A stretch of 64,000 nucleotides of DNA from Fertoeibacter niger (GTDB lineage: Bacteria > Pseudomonadota > Alphaproteobacteria > Rhodobacterales > Rhodobacteraceae), in NCBI RefSeq assembly GCF_009380135.2, contig NZ_WHUT02000008.1:62001-126000 (forward strand), written 5' to 3'. Every line of letters begins with the position of its first letter. Position 1 is the stretch's first letter. Of the stretch, positions 46,138-55,039 are shown piece after piece. The position numbers and the translations under genes were made by a program. Below the pieces are notes generated by a model. The model searched no databases. It saw only the letters and a program-made list of their open reading frames with translations, and had not been told where the DNA came from.

Positions 46138-46869
46138 ATGATTCGTCAGGTGGAAAAGGGATCGGGGTTGGACGCTGCAAATTCCATCGCTTTGGCCCCG
46201 GTGGGCCGCGAAACCGTGCAGGACCGGGTGTATTCGGAACTGCGCCGCGCGCTGATCGGCGGGCTGTTCGAACCCGGTCAGGTGCTGACCATCCGGCAAC
46301 TGGCGGATGCGCTGATGACATCCACCATGCCAGTGCGCGATGCCATCGGGCGGCTGACCAGCGAACAGGCGCTGGAGGCGCTGCCCAACCGCACCATCCG
46401 CGTGCCCCCCATCACGCTGGATCGTATCGACGATCTGCTGGCAGCGCGCATTCTGATCGAGGGGCAGGCCATTGCGCTGGCCGCGCCGCGCATGACCGAT
46501 GCGCAACTGACCCTGATCCGCGACCAGATGGCGGAATGGGAGGCGCTGCGCCTGGGTGGCGACCGCGCGGCGGTGGACCGTGAAGTGGCGCTGAACCAGG
46601 CGTTTCATTTCGAGATTTACCGCGCCTGCGGATCGGCGATCCTGATCCCGATGATCGAAAGCCTGTGGCTGCAATCCGGCCCCTGCACCCGCGCCGCGAT
46701 CTTTGCCTTTTCCGATGCGGGCGAAAGCGATGCCGCGCGGTTTCATCATGCGATTGTCGATGCTTTGACCCGCCGCGATGCCGAAGCCGCTCGCGCCGCG
46801 CTGGTGGCCGACATCAGCCGTCCCTTCGCCTTTCTGCGCCAGAAACTGCAAGCGAAAGACACCGCATGA
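46138..46869 (+). CDS. FCD-type GntR regulator of the liv/AKR cluster
   Basis: The 243-residue protein has a winged helix (VQDRVYSELRRALIGG, LTIRQLADAL, MPVRDAIGRL) and an FCD domain with histidines in NQAFHFEIYRACG and RFHHAIVDAL. The ATG at 46138 has AGGGCAAG upstream; a GTG at 46087 lies inside the operator-like repeat and is less likely. It is divergent from livG, overlaps the DUF3830 gene by ATGA, and probably responds to the imported compound. Confidence 0.85.
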   Translation: MIRQVEKGSGLDAANSIALAPVGRETVQDRVYSELRRALIGGLFEPGQVLTIRQLADALMTSTMPVRDAIGRLTSEQALEALPNRTIRVPPITLDRIDDLLAARILIEGQAIALAAPRMTDAQLTLIRDQMAEWEALRLGGDRAAVDREVALNQAFHFEIYRACGSAILIPMIESLWLQSGPCTRAAIFAFSDAGESDAARFHHAIVDALTRRDAEAARAALVADISRPFAFLRQKLQAKDTA

Positions 46870-47345
46870 CCCAGACGATCCTGATCACCGAAGGCCCGTC
46901 GGGCCTGTCTGTCACCGCCGACCTGTTGCCCGGCAAGGCACCGGCCAATGCGGCCTTTCTGTGGGATTATCTGGCAATGCCGCGGGTGGTGCCCGGCATC
47001 CATGCGATGTGGACCGGGCCGGAAATATCCTGCCCCATCCCGCCCGCGCATCTGGCTGGAGCCGATCATCCGGCGCTGCCGCCCGAAAATGCAACGCTGC
47101 ACCCGCAGCCCGGCGATGTGGTGCTGGCCTATGTGCCCGCCCGAATGTGGGGCGGCAACCCTGACCCGATTTTCGACATCGGCCTGTTCTACGGCCCCGG
47201 CGCGCGGATGCTGTTTCCGATCGGCTGGCTGGCGGGGTCGGTGGTGGCGCAAGTGCGGCCCGATGACCGGGCGGCTCTGGCCAGCGCATGCGGGCGCATC
47301 CGCCAGACAGGTGCCTGCCAGATCACCTTTGCACGGGGCACCTGA
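46866..47345 (+). CDS. DUF3830 protein (cyclophilin-like fold)
   Basis: The 159-residue protein is DUF3830, with a cyclophilin-like beta-barrel appearance (PANAAFLWDYL, GDVVLAYVPARMWGG). DUF3830 genes are typically found in amino-acid/amide uptake clusters but have no proved activity. It overlaps gntR by ATGA and the next gene by TGATG. It is part of a co-translated catabolic set. Confidence 0.75.
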   Translation: MTQTILITEGPSGLSVTADLLPGKAPANAAFLWDYLAMPRVVPGIHAMWTGPEISCPIPPAHLAGADHPALPPENATLHPQPGDVVLAYVPARMWGGNPDPIFDIGLFYGPGARMLFPIGWLAGSVVAQVRPDDRAALASACGRIRQTGACQITFARGT

Positions 47346-47686
47346 TGGACGACAGTTTCGAGCTTTACGACCTGCGGGTCGAGATCGTGGCCCCCGAGGG
47401 CGCCAAAATCTACTGCGGCAGGGCGGGCGACTGGTTTGAGCTGCGGGGCGAACAGTTGCACATGCCGCCGGGGCAGAGTTTCTCGATCTATTCGCTGTCG
47501 GCGATCCTGCCGCTGCTGCCCGCGAAACAGCGCGCCACACATCCGCATGACTGGATGACCTCGGATGCCGACGTGGCCTGCCCCGACCCGCATTGCCCAT
47601 CACGCCTGCGCATCACCCGGCTGGGCAAGCGCCGCTTCAGCCATGCCGACACCACCGCCGTTCCCCTGCCGAAAGACCTGACATGA
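47345..47686 (+). CDS. TIGR04076 family small protein
   Basis: The 113-residue protein has the TIGR04076 layout: an N-terminal YDLRVEIV strand, a cysteine-containing middle (KIYCGRAGDWFEL) and a CPDPHCPSRLRI segment. Family function is unknown. It overlaps both neighbours by a few bases. Metal or cofactor binding through the cysteines is possible but not shown. Confidence 0.7.
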   Translation: MDDSFELYDLRVEIVAPEGAKIYCGRAGDWFELRGEQLHMPPGQSFSIYSLSAILPLLPAKQRATHPHDWMTSDADVACPDPHCPSRLRITRLGKRRFSHADTTAVPLPKDLT

Positions 47687-48735
47687 CTGTGCCAATGATC
47701 GCCCTGCGCCCCGGCTACCAGATTTCCCGTGTGATCCGGGGGGGCTGGCAACTGGCGGGTGGCCATGGCCCGGTGGACCGTGCGCAGACCATCGACGACA
47801 TGGTGGCCTTTGCCGATGCGGGCATCGTGACCTTTGACTGCGCCGACATCTACACCGGGGTGGAGGATCTGATCGGCGCATTCCGCAGCCATTACGGCAA
47901 CCTGCGCGGGGCAGAAGCGCTGGCGCGGGTCAAGGTGCAGACCAAACTGGTGCCCGATCTGGAGGATCTGGCCACGCTGGACGCAGGCTATATCCGCCGC
48001 ATCGTGGAAACATCGCTGAGGCGCCTGCGGATGGACCGGCTGGATCTGGTGCAGTTCCACTGGTGGGATTACGCCGTGCCACGCTATATCGAGGCGGTGG
48101 GCTGGTTGGATGACCTGCGCCGGGAAGGGCTGGTGAACAACATCGGCGGCACGAATTTCGACACGCCCCGCACGCTGGAGATCATCAGGGCGGGCGTGCC
48201 GCTGGTGTCGATGCAGGTGCAATATTCGCTGATCGACGCGCGGCCCGAACGCCTGCTGGTGCGGGCGGCGCAGGAACATGACATGCAGCTGTTCGCCTTC
48301 GGGTCGGTCGCGGGCGGGTTTCTGGGCGACCGCTGGCTGGGCCAGCCCGAACCCGCGCACCCGCTGGAGAACCGCTCACTCACCAAATACAAGCTGATCA
48401 TCGACGATTTCGGCGGGTGGGATCTGTTCCAGACCCTGCTGCGCACCCTGCGCGGCATTGCCGACCGGCATGGCACCGACATTGCCACCGTCGCCAGCGC
48501 CGCCATCCTTGGCCGCCCCGCCGTCGCCGCCGTGATCGTGGGCGCGCGCAACCGCAGCCATCTGGCGCAGAACATCCGCGTCGCCACCCTGCACCTGACC
48601 GATCAGGACCGCGCCGAGATTGCCGCCGTGCAGGCGCAGGGCCGCATTCCCGAAGGTGACAGCTACACCCTGGAACGTGACCGGCAGGGGCGGCACGGCA
48701 GCATCATCAAATACAACCTGAACAAAGCCTCGTAA
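47683..48735 (+). CDS. Aldo/keto reductase (liv cluster)
   Basis: The 350-residue TIM-barrel protein has DCADIY with the aspartate and tyrosine, KVQTKLVP with the lysine, and QFHWWDY at the histidine position. It starts in an ATGA overlap with the preceding gene. It is likely to reduce or oxidise a carbonyl formed from the imported compound. It ends 73 bp before the binding-protein gene, with a small hairpin between. Confidence 0.82.
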   Translation: MTVPMIALRPGYQISRVIRGGWQLAGGHGPVDRAQTIDDMVAFADAGIVTFDCADIYTGVEDLIGAFRSHYGNLRGAEALARVKVQTKLVPDLEDLATLDAGYIRRIVETSLRRLRMDRLDLVQFHWWDYAVPRYIEAVGWLDDLRREGLVNNIGGTNFDTPRTLEIIRAGVPLVSMQVQYSLIDARPERLLVRAAQEHDMQLFAFGSVAGGFLGDRWLGQPEPAHPLENRSLTKYKLIIDDFGGWDLFQTLLRTLRGIADRHGTDIATVASAAILGRPAVAAVIVGARNRSHLAQNIRVATLHLTDQDRAEIAAVQAQGRIPEGDSYTLERDRQGRHGSIIKYNLNKAS

Positions 48736-48745
48736 GGGTTTGAAA

Positions 48746-48771
48746 ACCGTCGGAATGCCTGACCCGGCGGT
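48746..48771 (+). promoter_or_regulatory. Imperfect hairpin before livK
   Basis: ACCGTCGG and CCGGCGGT, eight-base arms with one mismatch and a ten-base loop, lie between the AKR gene and livK. It could adjust relative expression. No T-run. Confidence 0.3.
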
Positions 48772-48808
48772 ATGAAAAGAAAAGGCCTTCCCAACAGATG
48801 AGGACATC

Positions 48809-50056
48809 ATGAAACGCATTCTTCTGGCCACTGTCGCCGCGTTGGCCGTCACCCCCGTAATCGCGCAGGATTGCCAGATCACCATCGGCCTTGTGCTGGA
48901 ACTGACCGGGCCTGCGGGCGAATACGGGCAGGCCGGGGCCAAATCGGTGGAAATGGCCTTCCGCGACCTGAACGATGCCGGTGGCGTGGCCGGTTGCACG
49001 TTGATCACCGACACCCGCGACAGCCAGACACAGGCCAATGTGGCGGTGGATGCCGCCACGCAACTGGTGCAGGTCGGCAAGGTGCCCGCCATCATCGGCG
49101 GTATCATCAGCCCGATGTCGATCCCGATCCTGACATCCGTGACCGGCCCGGCCAAGGTGTTGCAGGTGTCGCCCGCGTCATCCTCTCCCACGCTGACGGC
49201 GCTGGGGCGCGACGGCAAGACCAACGGCATCTTCTTTCGCACCATCACCTCGGACGCGCTGCAAGGTGTTGCGGCGGCGAAATACGCCATGGATCAGGGG
49301 ATGAAACGCCTTGTCATCATCCACCAGAACAACGACTTCGGCGTGAATCTGGTCAAGGAATTCACTGCGCCCTATACCGCACTGGGGGGTGAGGTGATCT
49401 CGGTCACGCCCTACAATTCCAAACAATCCAGCTATGCCTCCGAAGTGACCGCCGCCAATGCGGGCGAGCCGGATGCGCTTTACCTGATTTCCGACCCGGT
49501 GGATGGCGCCACGATCGCCCGCACATGGGTGTCGCAGGGCGGCGTGCAGAAATTCCTGTTGAATGACGGGATGAACAGCGAAGATTTCATCGCCTCTGTC
49601 GGTGCGGAATATCTGGGGCAGGCTTACGGCACATCCTCGGGCACCAACCCCACCGCCTCGACCGAGTATTTCAACGCCAATTATCAGGCGTTTTCGGGCA
49701 TCGACCCGGCGGCCCCGGCGGCGGACCGCAGCTATGATGCGGGTGCGCTGGTGGGTCTGGCCATCGCCATCGCGGGCGGGCCCGATGCGACGAAACTGCC
49801 CGACGCCCTGCGCGAAGCGGTGAACCCCGAAGGCGAGGTGATCCATGCGGGCAAGGACGAATTCACCAAGGCGCTGGCGCTGATCGCCGAGGGCAAGCCG
49901 ATCCGCTATGAAGGCGTCATCGGGCCGGTGAATTTCGACGCCTATGGCGATATTTCCGGCCCGTTCCGGCTGTGGCAAATCGTTGATGGCGTGGTGACGA
50001 CCACCGGCGAAATGACCAACGCTGATGTGGAAGCGGTGCAGGCACAGGTGAAATGA
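48809..50056 (+). CDS. livK: Branched-chain-type ABC substrate-binding protein LivK
   Basis: The 415-residue protein has a signal peptide ending near PVIAQ and the Peripla_BP_6 opening (ITIGLVLELTGPAGEYG). It delivers solute to LivHM. The gene is separated from its permeases on the opposite strand, but the common palindromic regulator site unites them. Ligand could be an amino acid, amide or aromatic acid. It is followed by two back-to-back hairpins. Confidence 0.88.
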   Translation: MKRILLATVAALAVTPVIAQDCQITIGLVLELTGPAGEYGQAGAKSVEMAFRDLNDAGGVAGCTLITDTRDSQTQANVAVDAATQLVQVGKVPAIIGGIISPMSIPILTSVTGPAKVLQVSPASSSPTLTALGRDGKTNGIFFRTITSDALQGVAAAKYAMDQGMKRLVIIHQNNDFGVNLVKEFTAPYTALGGEVISVTPYNSKQSSYASEVTAANAGEPDALYLISDPVDGATIARTWVSQGGVQKFLLNDGMNSEDFIASVGAEYLGQAYGTSSGTNPTASTEYFNANYQAFSGIDPAAPAADRSYDAGALVGLAIAIAGGPDATKLPDALREAVNPEGEVIHAGKDEFTKALALIAEGKPIRYEGVIGPVNFDAYGDISGPFRLWQIVDGVVTTTGEMTNADVEAVQAQVK

Positions 50057-50062
50057 TCGCAG

Positions 50063-50094
50063 CCGGGGGGCAGGGCGCGAACCCCGCCCCCCGG
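50063..50094 (+). terminator. Terminator-like hairpin after livK
   Basis: CCGGGGGGC (50063-50071) pairs perfectly with GCCCCCCGG (50086-50094), 7 bp after the livK stop. Strong G+C stem, no T-run. Confidence 0.5.
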
Positions 50095-50096
50095 CC

Positions 50097-50127
50097 ATTG
50101 CAGGCCTTTTGGCCCATGGCCTGCAAT
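50097..50127. terminator. Convergent hairpin between livK and the DAK gene
   Basis: ATTGCAGGCC and GGCCTGCAAT, perfect ten-base arms with an eleven-base loop, sit 2 bp beyond the DAK stop. TTTC follows on the plus strand. It likely ends both operons. Confidence 0.55.
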
Positions 50128-50129
50128 TT

Positions 50130-51749
50130 CTACCCCTGCAACCCTTCGAACAGCAGGGCCACCGCCTCGGCCCCCGGATCATTGTGGCCCGACAGGCTGG
50201 CCGCCGACAGATAGGCGGCGCGGCCAGCCTTGGCCTTGGTCATGCCCGCCGTGGCATCGGCCCCCGCGCGCGCCGCCGTGGCCGCTGCCGCCACGCCCTT
50301 CGGCAGTGCCGCCAAGGCAGGCTCCAGCGCGTCGATCATCGTGCGGTCGCCCGGCGATGCCCCGCCGACCTGCCGCACCCGCGCAAGACCTGCCGCCAGA
50401 GACCCCGCCAGATCATGCCCCGAGGCCGAGGCATCGCCCGCCGCGGTAAAGAAGATCGCCAGCAGCACACCCGACGATCCGCCCATGGTCTGCGAAAGCT
50501 CCACCCCGATGGCGCGGTAAAGCTGCGTGAGGTCGGCCAGAGGCATGCGGTGCAAGGCACCCTTCAGCGCCCGCGCCGCGCCCGCCAGCGTGCTGCCGGT
50601 ATCACCATCGCCCGATTTGGCATCCAGCGCGTTCAAGGCATTTTCCGCCCCGATCAGCAGGTCGCAGCAGCGCGTCAACAGCGCCCGGTGGGCCGGATGG
50701 TCGGATGCCATGGGGTCCACCGGAGACAGCCCGTCGGGCAGCGGCAGCACCAGGGGCGGGCCGAACGGCTCCATCCCCGGCCATGCCGCCAGGGCTACGG
50801 GTGAGGCGAGGGCTGCCTCCACCTCGGCATCCAGCGCCAAGAGCGAGACGGAAAACCCCCGCATGTCCAGCGAGGTCATCATCGGCGCGGGGCCGACCAT
50901 GGCGGCAATGCGGGGGCCCAGCACTGAATGGGCCAGTTCCTCGGCCAGAACGGCCATTTCCAGCGGGGTCGTGCCGCCCAGATTGTTCAGGAGCGCCACA
51001 TGCCGCCCCGATGCCAGCCCCGGGGCCAGCCGTTCGGCCACCCGCGCCATCGCATCGCGCGCACCAGTGAAATCAACCTGTTCTACCCCGGCCTCGCCAT
51101 GGATGCCTAGGCCCAGTTCGGCCTTGCCGGGTGCGATGCGATCCTCTTTCGGGGAACCGGGCACGGTGCAGGTATCCAGACTCATCCCGATGGATTTCAC
51201 GCCGCCGATTACGCGCTGCGCCATGGCCGCCACCGTCGCCAGATCTGCCCCCGATTCCGCCAATGCCCCGGCGGCCTTGTGCACCAGAAGCGTGCCCGCC
51301 ACGCCGCGCGCCTGCGGCAGGTCGGGCAGGGCCACGTCATCATCCACCACCACCATCGCCACGTTCAGGCCATAGGCCCGCGCCCGTTCGGCGGCCAGAC
51401 CGAAATTCAGCCGGTCGCCGGTGTAGTTCTTCACGATCAGCAGGCAGCCCGGTTTGCCTGTCACCGCCAGAATGCCCGCCAGCACGGCATCAACCGACGG
51501 GCTGGCAAAGACATCGCCGCAGACCGCCGCCGTCAGCATGCCCGCGCCGACAAACCCCGCATGCGCAGGCTCGTGCCCCGACCCACCGCCTGACACCAGC
51601 GCCACGCGGCTGCGGTCCCAGTCAGCCCGCACCACCACCTTGATATGCGGAAAACCGTCCAGCCGCGCCAGCCGCCCGCCCGAAGCGCGCAAGGTGCCCG
51701 CGATGGCATCCGTGACCAGCGTTTCCCGGGAATTGATGAACTGTGCCAA
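50130..51749 (-). CDS. Fused DhaK-DhaL (ATP-type) dihydroxyacetone-family kinase
   Basis: The 539-residue protein joins a DhaK domain (about 1-330, GSGHEP at 57-61, the covalent substrate histidine H217 in LGIHGE) to a DhaL domain (370-539, GDGDTGS at 380-386). This is the ATP-dependent form, not the PTS form. The start is an unusual TTG at 51749, set by GAGGAG 6 bp upstream; no ATG fits without overlapping the ATPase gene. It is last in the ABC operon, so it should phosphorylate the imported triose or a tetrulose. Dihydroxyacetone or erythrulose are candidates. Confidence 0.82.
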   Translation of the reverse strand: MAQFINSRETLVTDAIAGTLRASGGRLARLDGFPHIKVVVRADWDRSRVALVSGGGSGHEPAHAGFVGAGMLTAAVCGDVFASPSVDAVLAGILAVTGKPGCLLIVKNYTGDRLNFGLAAERARAYGLNVAMVVVDDDVALPDLPQARGVAGTLLVHKAAGALAESGADLATVAAMAQRVIGGVKSIGMSLDTCTVPGSPKEDRIAPGKAELGLGIHGEAGVEQVDFTGARDAMARVAERLAPGLASGRHVALLNNLGGTTPLEMAVLAEELAHSVLGPRIAAMVGPAPMMTSLDMRGFSVSLLALDAEVEAALASPVALAAWPGMEPFGPPLVLPLPDGLSPVDPMASDHPAHRALLTRCCDLLIGAENALNALDAKSGDGDTGSTLAGAARALKGALHRMPLADLTQLYRAIGVELSQTMGGSSGVLLAIFFTAAGDASASGHDLAGSLAAGLARVRQVGGASPGDRTMIDALEPALAALPKGVAAAATAARAGADATAGMTKAKAGRAAYLSAASLSGHNDPGAEAVALLFEGLQG

Positions 51750-51759
51750 TGTCTTCTCC

Positions 51760-52755
51760 TCAGGCAAGCCGTGCGCCGCTGGCGTCAAACCAGAGCGGGT
51801 TGTGGGGCCGGATGCCAAGCGTGGCCCCGGGGGTCAGGGTGGTGTGCGGGTCTGTTAGGGTGATGATCTCATGCCCCTGACAGGTCAGGTGCAGGCGGGT
51901 CTGGTCGCCCAGATGCTCCACCCGCCGCACGGTGGCGGGGGAGCCCGCATCAGTGGCGATATGTTCAGGGCGCAGGCCGATTGTGGCAGCACGGTCGGGG
52001 GCTTGGCCGAACAAGGTGGCGGGCAGCAGGTTGATGCGCGGGATGCCAAGCCGCGCGGCAACGGTGGCCGAAACCGGGTTTTCGTAAACCTCGCGCGGCG
52101 TGCCGAACTGCACCAGACGCCCCTGATCCAGCACGCCCACATGGGTGGCCATGGTCATCGCCTCGATCTGGTCATGCGTCACATACAGCAGCGTCGCGCC
52201 AAGGTCGGCCTGAATGCGCTTCAACTCCACCCGCAGATCAGACCGGAGCTTGGCATCGAGCGAGCTAAGCGGTTCATCCATCAGGTAAATCGCGGGCGAC
52301 CGGACCAGGGCGCGGCCGATGGAAACCCGCTGCATTTCGCCCCCCGAAAGCTGGGTCGCCTTGTTGTCCAGCTTGTGAGTGATGCGCAGAACTTCGGCCA
52401 CCTCATTGACCTTGCGGGTGATTTCAGCGGCGGGCACCCGCAGGATCGGCGATTTCAGCGGGAAGGCCAGATTGTCGCGCACCGTCAGGTGGGGGTAAAG
52501 CGAGTATTGCTGGAACACCATCGCCACATCACGCTCTGCCGGGCTTTCACGGCTGACATTGCGCCCGGCGATGGTGATGGAACCGCTGTCGGCGGGTTCC
52601 AGCCCGGCGATCAGGCGCAGGGTGGTGGTTTTTCCGGCACCCGTAGGGCCAAGCAGCACCACGAATGCGCCGTCGGGCACGGTGAAGCTGACGGCATCCA
52701 GCGCGCGGGTGGCGCCGTAGGTTTTCGTCAGGCCGTTCAAGGAAACCTCAGCCAT
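51760..52755 (-). CDS. Sugar/polyol ABC ATPase, second of pair
   Basis: The 331-residue MalK-type ATPase has Walker A GPTGAGKTTT (with T for S), signature LSGGEMQRVSIGRAL, Walker B YLMDEPLSSLD and a C-terminal TOBE-like regulatory domain. It starts at 52755, 1 bp after the paired ATPase stops, so 53043 is rejected. Two distinct ATPases in one importer resemble the GlpS/GlpT arrangement of rhizobial glycerol importers and imply a heterodimer. Confidence 0.87.
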   Translation of the reverse strand: MAEVSLNGLTKTYGATRALDAVSFTVPDGAFVVLLGPTGAGKTTTLRLIAGLEPADSGSITIAGRNVSRESPAERDVAMVFQQYSLYPHLTVRDNLAFPLKSPILRVPAAEITRKVNEVAEVLRITHKLDNKATQLSGGEMQRVSIGRALVRSPAIYLMDEPLSSLDAKLRSDLRVELKRIQADLGATLLYVTHDQIEAMTMATHVGVLDQGRLVQFGTPREVYENPVSATVAARLGIPRINLLPATLFGQAPDRAATIGLRPEHIATDAGSPATVRRVEHLGDQTRLHLTCQGHEIITLTDPHTTLTPGATLGIRPHNPLWFDASGARLA

Positions 52756-52756
52756 A

Positions 52757-53845
52757 TCAACGCTCTCCGTGCAGGGCAGAGCGCAGGGCGCGGCCGGTTT
52801 TCTGGTCGAACAGGGTGACAGTGGGGGCCAGAAACTCCAACCCCACGGCATCGCCGGGGCGGGGGGCCGGGTCGGACGAACTGATGCGGGCCTTGATGTC
52901 GCCATGGGGGGTGGTGAGGGTGACGATCTGGGTGGTGCCAAGATATTCCACAGCGATGGTCCGGCCCCGGTAGGGGGCCGTGTCGGACAGGCGAATATGC
53001 TCGGGGCGGACACCGAACACCAGCGGGCCATGGGCCGCGTCATGCTGCACGGGGACGGCGTGGGTCGCCTCTCCCAAGGTGATCTGGTTTTGACCGGCCG
53101 TAACAGCGCCTTGAAAACGCAGAAAATTCATCGGCGGAGAGCCGATGAATTCGGCGACGAACAGCGTGGCGGGCTTGTCGTAGATCTCTTGCGGGGTGCC
53201 GAATTGTTCGATGACGCCGTGGTTCATCACCACGATCTTGTCACCCATCTGCATCGCCTCCAGCTGGTCATGGGTGACATAGACGGTGGTGGCCTTCATG
53301 CGGTCATGCAGGGCGCGCAGTTCTTCGGCCATATGTTCGCGGAATTCGGTATCCAGCGCGCCAAGGGGTTCATCCATCATGAAGGCCTTGGGGTCGCGAA
53401 CGATGGCGCGGCCAAGGGCGACACGCTGACGGTCGCCGCCCGACAGGCCGGATACCGGCTTGTCGAGGATGCTCTCAATACCCAGAATGCGCGCGACCTC
53501 GGCCACCTTGGCCTTCACCTGTGCACGCTTCATGCCTTGCGAAACAAGGGGATAGCTGATGTTGCGCCGCACGTTCATATGCGGATACAGCGCGAACATC
53601 TGGAAGACAAAGGCGATGTCGCGCTGGCTTGCGGGCTTCTGGCTGACCTCTTCACCATCCAGCCAGATCTCGCCCGAGGTGGGCAGTTCCAGCCCGGCGA
53701 TCATGCGCAGGGTGGTGGTCTTGCCGCAGCCCGACGGCCCCAGCAGCATGAAAAACTCGCCATCCCGGATGGTGAAGGATGACGACTGCACGGCAGTAAA
53801 CGCGCCAAATTCCTTGCGGAGGTTCTTGATGACGATCTCGGCCAT
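52757..53845 (-). CDS. Sugar/polyol ABC ATPase, first of pair
   Basis: The 362-residue ATPase has Walker A GPSGCGKTTT, signature LSGGDRQRVALGRAI, Walker B FMMDEPLGALD and a C-terminal TOBE domain. It differs in loops from its partner, so both sites may not be equal. The start at 53845 follows a two-base gap to the small membrane protein gene. It energises the two permeases of this operon. Confidence 0.87.
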   Translation of the reverse strand: MAEIVIKNLRKEFGAFTAVQSSSFTIRDGEFFMLLGPSGCGKTTTLRMIAGLELPTSGEIWLDGEEVSQKPASQRDIAFVFQMFALYPHMNVRRNISYPLVSQGMKRAQVKAKVAEVARILGIESILDKPVSGLSGGDRQRVALGRAIVRDPKAFMMDEPLGALDTEFREHMAEELRALHDRMKATTVYVTHDQLEAMQMGDKIVVMNHGVIEQFGTPQEIYDKPATLFVAEFIGSPPMNFLRFQGAVTAGQNQITLGEATHAVPVQHDAAHGPLVFGVRPEHIRLSDTAPYRGRTIAVEYLGTTQIVTLTTPHGDIKARISSSDPAPRPGDAVGLEFLAPTVTLFDQKTGRALRSALHGER

Positions 53846-53847
53846 GG

Positions 53848-54036
53848 CTATTCCGGGAAGTGGCTGGTGATGATGAACATCACGGTGCCGACAAGGGTGA
53901 CGACGAAGCTCCAGGTGAAGGCCCAGAGCACGAAAGGCTGCATCAGCATGATGACGCCAAGCGCGATCAGCAGGGTGGCCAGCATTTCCCACGGGCCACG
54001 GCGCAGGCGGATCAGGCCGGTGAAAAACGCGGTCAT
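53848..54036 (-). CDS. Small two-helix membrane protein in ABC operon
   Basis: A 62-residue protein with two hydrophobic helices (about 18-35 and 38-57) and a short basic N-terminus. GGAG precedes the ATG at 54036. It is not DUF2160/GlpU by sequence, though it holds a comparable place in the operon. I do not recognise the family; an accessory membrane component is the natural guess. Confidence 0.6.
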   Translation of the reverse strand: MTAFFTGLIRLRRGPWEMLATLLIALGVIMLMQPFVLWAFTWSFVVTLVGTVMFIITSHFPE

Positions 54037-54100
54037 GGGCGGGCTCCGGTCGATGCAGAAGGCATGCACGGCGCATGCACGGGCGATGCAGATTGTGTTG

Positions 54101-55039
54101 TCATTTCCGCACCGCCCCGAAGGTGATGCCGCGCAGCAGGTGTTTGCGCAGCAAAATGGTGAAAATCATGATCGGCAGCAGGAAGATCGTGGCACCGGCG
54201 GCGACAGCGGGCCAGTCCTTGCCACCCACGCCGATGATGGTGGGGATGAAGGGCGGTGCGGTCTGCGCGGTGCCCGAGGTCAGCAGAACGGCAAAGGCAT
54301 ATTCATTCCAGGCGAAGATCAGGCAGAAGATCGCGGTCGATGCGATGCCGGTGGCGGCCTGCGGCAGCACGACTTTCACAAAGGCCTGAAAGCGCGAGTA
54401 ACCGTCTATTAACGCGGCCTCCTCATACTCGCGGGGAATCTCGTCGATGAAGCCTTTCAGCAGCCAGACAGCGAGGGAGATGTTCACGGCGGTGTAAAGC
54501 AGGATCATGCCCAGATGCGTGTCGGAAAGGCCAAGGCTGCGATACATCAGGAAGATGGGGATGGCGACGGCGATGGGCGGCATCATCCGGGTGGAGAGGA
54601 TGAAGAACAACAGATCATCCTTCAGCGGAATCTTGAACCGGCTGAAAGCATAGGCGGCCAGCGTGCCAAGAAAGATCGACAGGAAGGTGGAACCGAAACC
54701 GATGATGACGGAATTCAGGAACCGTTCGCCGAATTTTGACGGGCCGGTGATGATCATGCCCCGGTCGCGGGCGAGTTCGTCGGCGAAATTGGCAGGTGCG
54801 GGCAGCGTGGCGAGTTGTTCCGGCGTGGCGCGGGTGCGGGAGGTGAACAGGTTCACATAACCCTCCAGCGAGGGCTGGAAAAACACCTTGGGCGGATAGC
54901 TGATGCTGTCAGGGCCGGTCTTGAAGCCGGTCATCATGATCCAGACCAGCGGCAGGATGGTGATGATGGCGTAAAGGATGACCAGCGTGCCCGCGACGGT
55001 TTTTTGCCGGGATGATGGTTCGGTGATGGAGCCGCTCAT
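54101..55039 (-). CDS. Sugar ABC permease, MalG-type
   Basis: The 312-residue protein has six hydrophobic segments and the EAA loop as EYEEAALIDGYSRFQAFVKVVLP. It is MalG-like and pairs with the MalF-like permease; the start at 55039 forms an ATGA overlap with that gene. Imports the substrate delivered by the 56085-57407 binding protein. Confidence 0.87.
   Translation of the reverse strand: MSGSITEPSSRQKTVAGTLVILYAIITILPLVWIMMTGFKTGPDSISYPPKVFFQPSLEGYVNLFTSRTRATPEQLATLPAPANFADELARDRGMIITGPSKFGERFLNSVIIGFGSTFLSIFLGTLAAYAFSRFKIPLKDDLLFFILSTRMMPPIAVAIPIFLMYRSLGLSDTHLGMILLYTAVNISLAVWLLKGFIDEIPREYEEAALIDGYSRFQAFVKVVLPQAATGIASTAIFCLIFAWNEYAFAVLLTSGTAQTAPPFIPTIIGVGGKDWPAVAAGATIFLLPIMIFTILLRKHLLRGITFGAVRK

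Noticed and set aside
53848-54036. Small membrane protein as DUF2160/GlpU
   Set aside because: Position is similar but sequence and hydrophobic pattern do not match the family as I know it.
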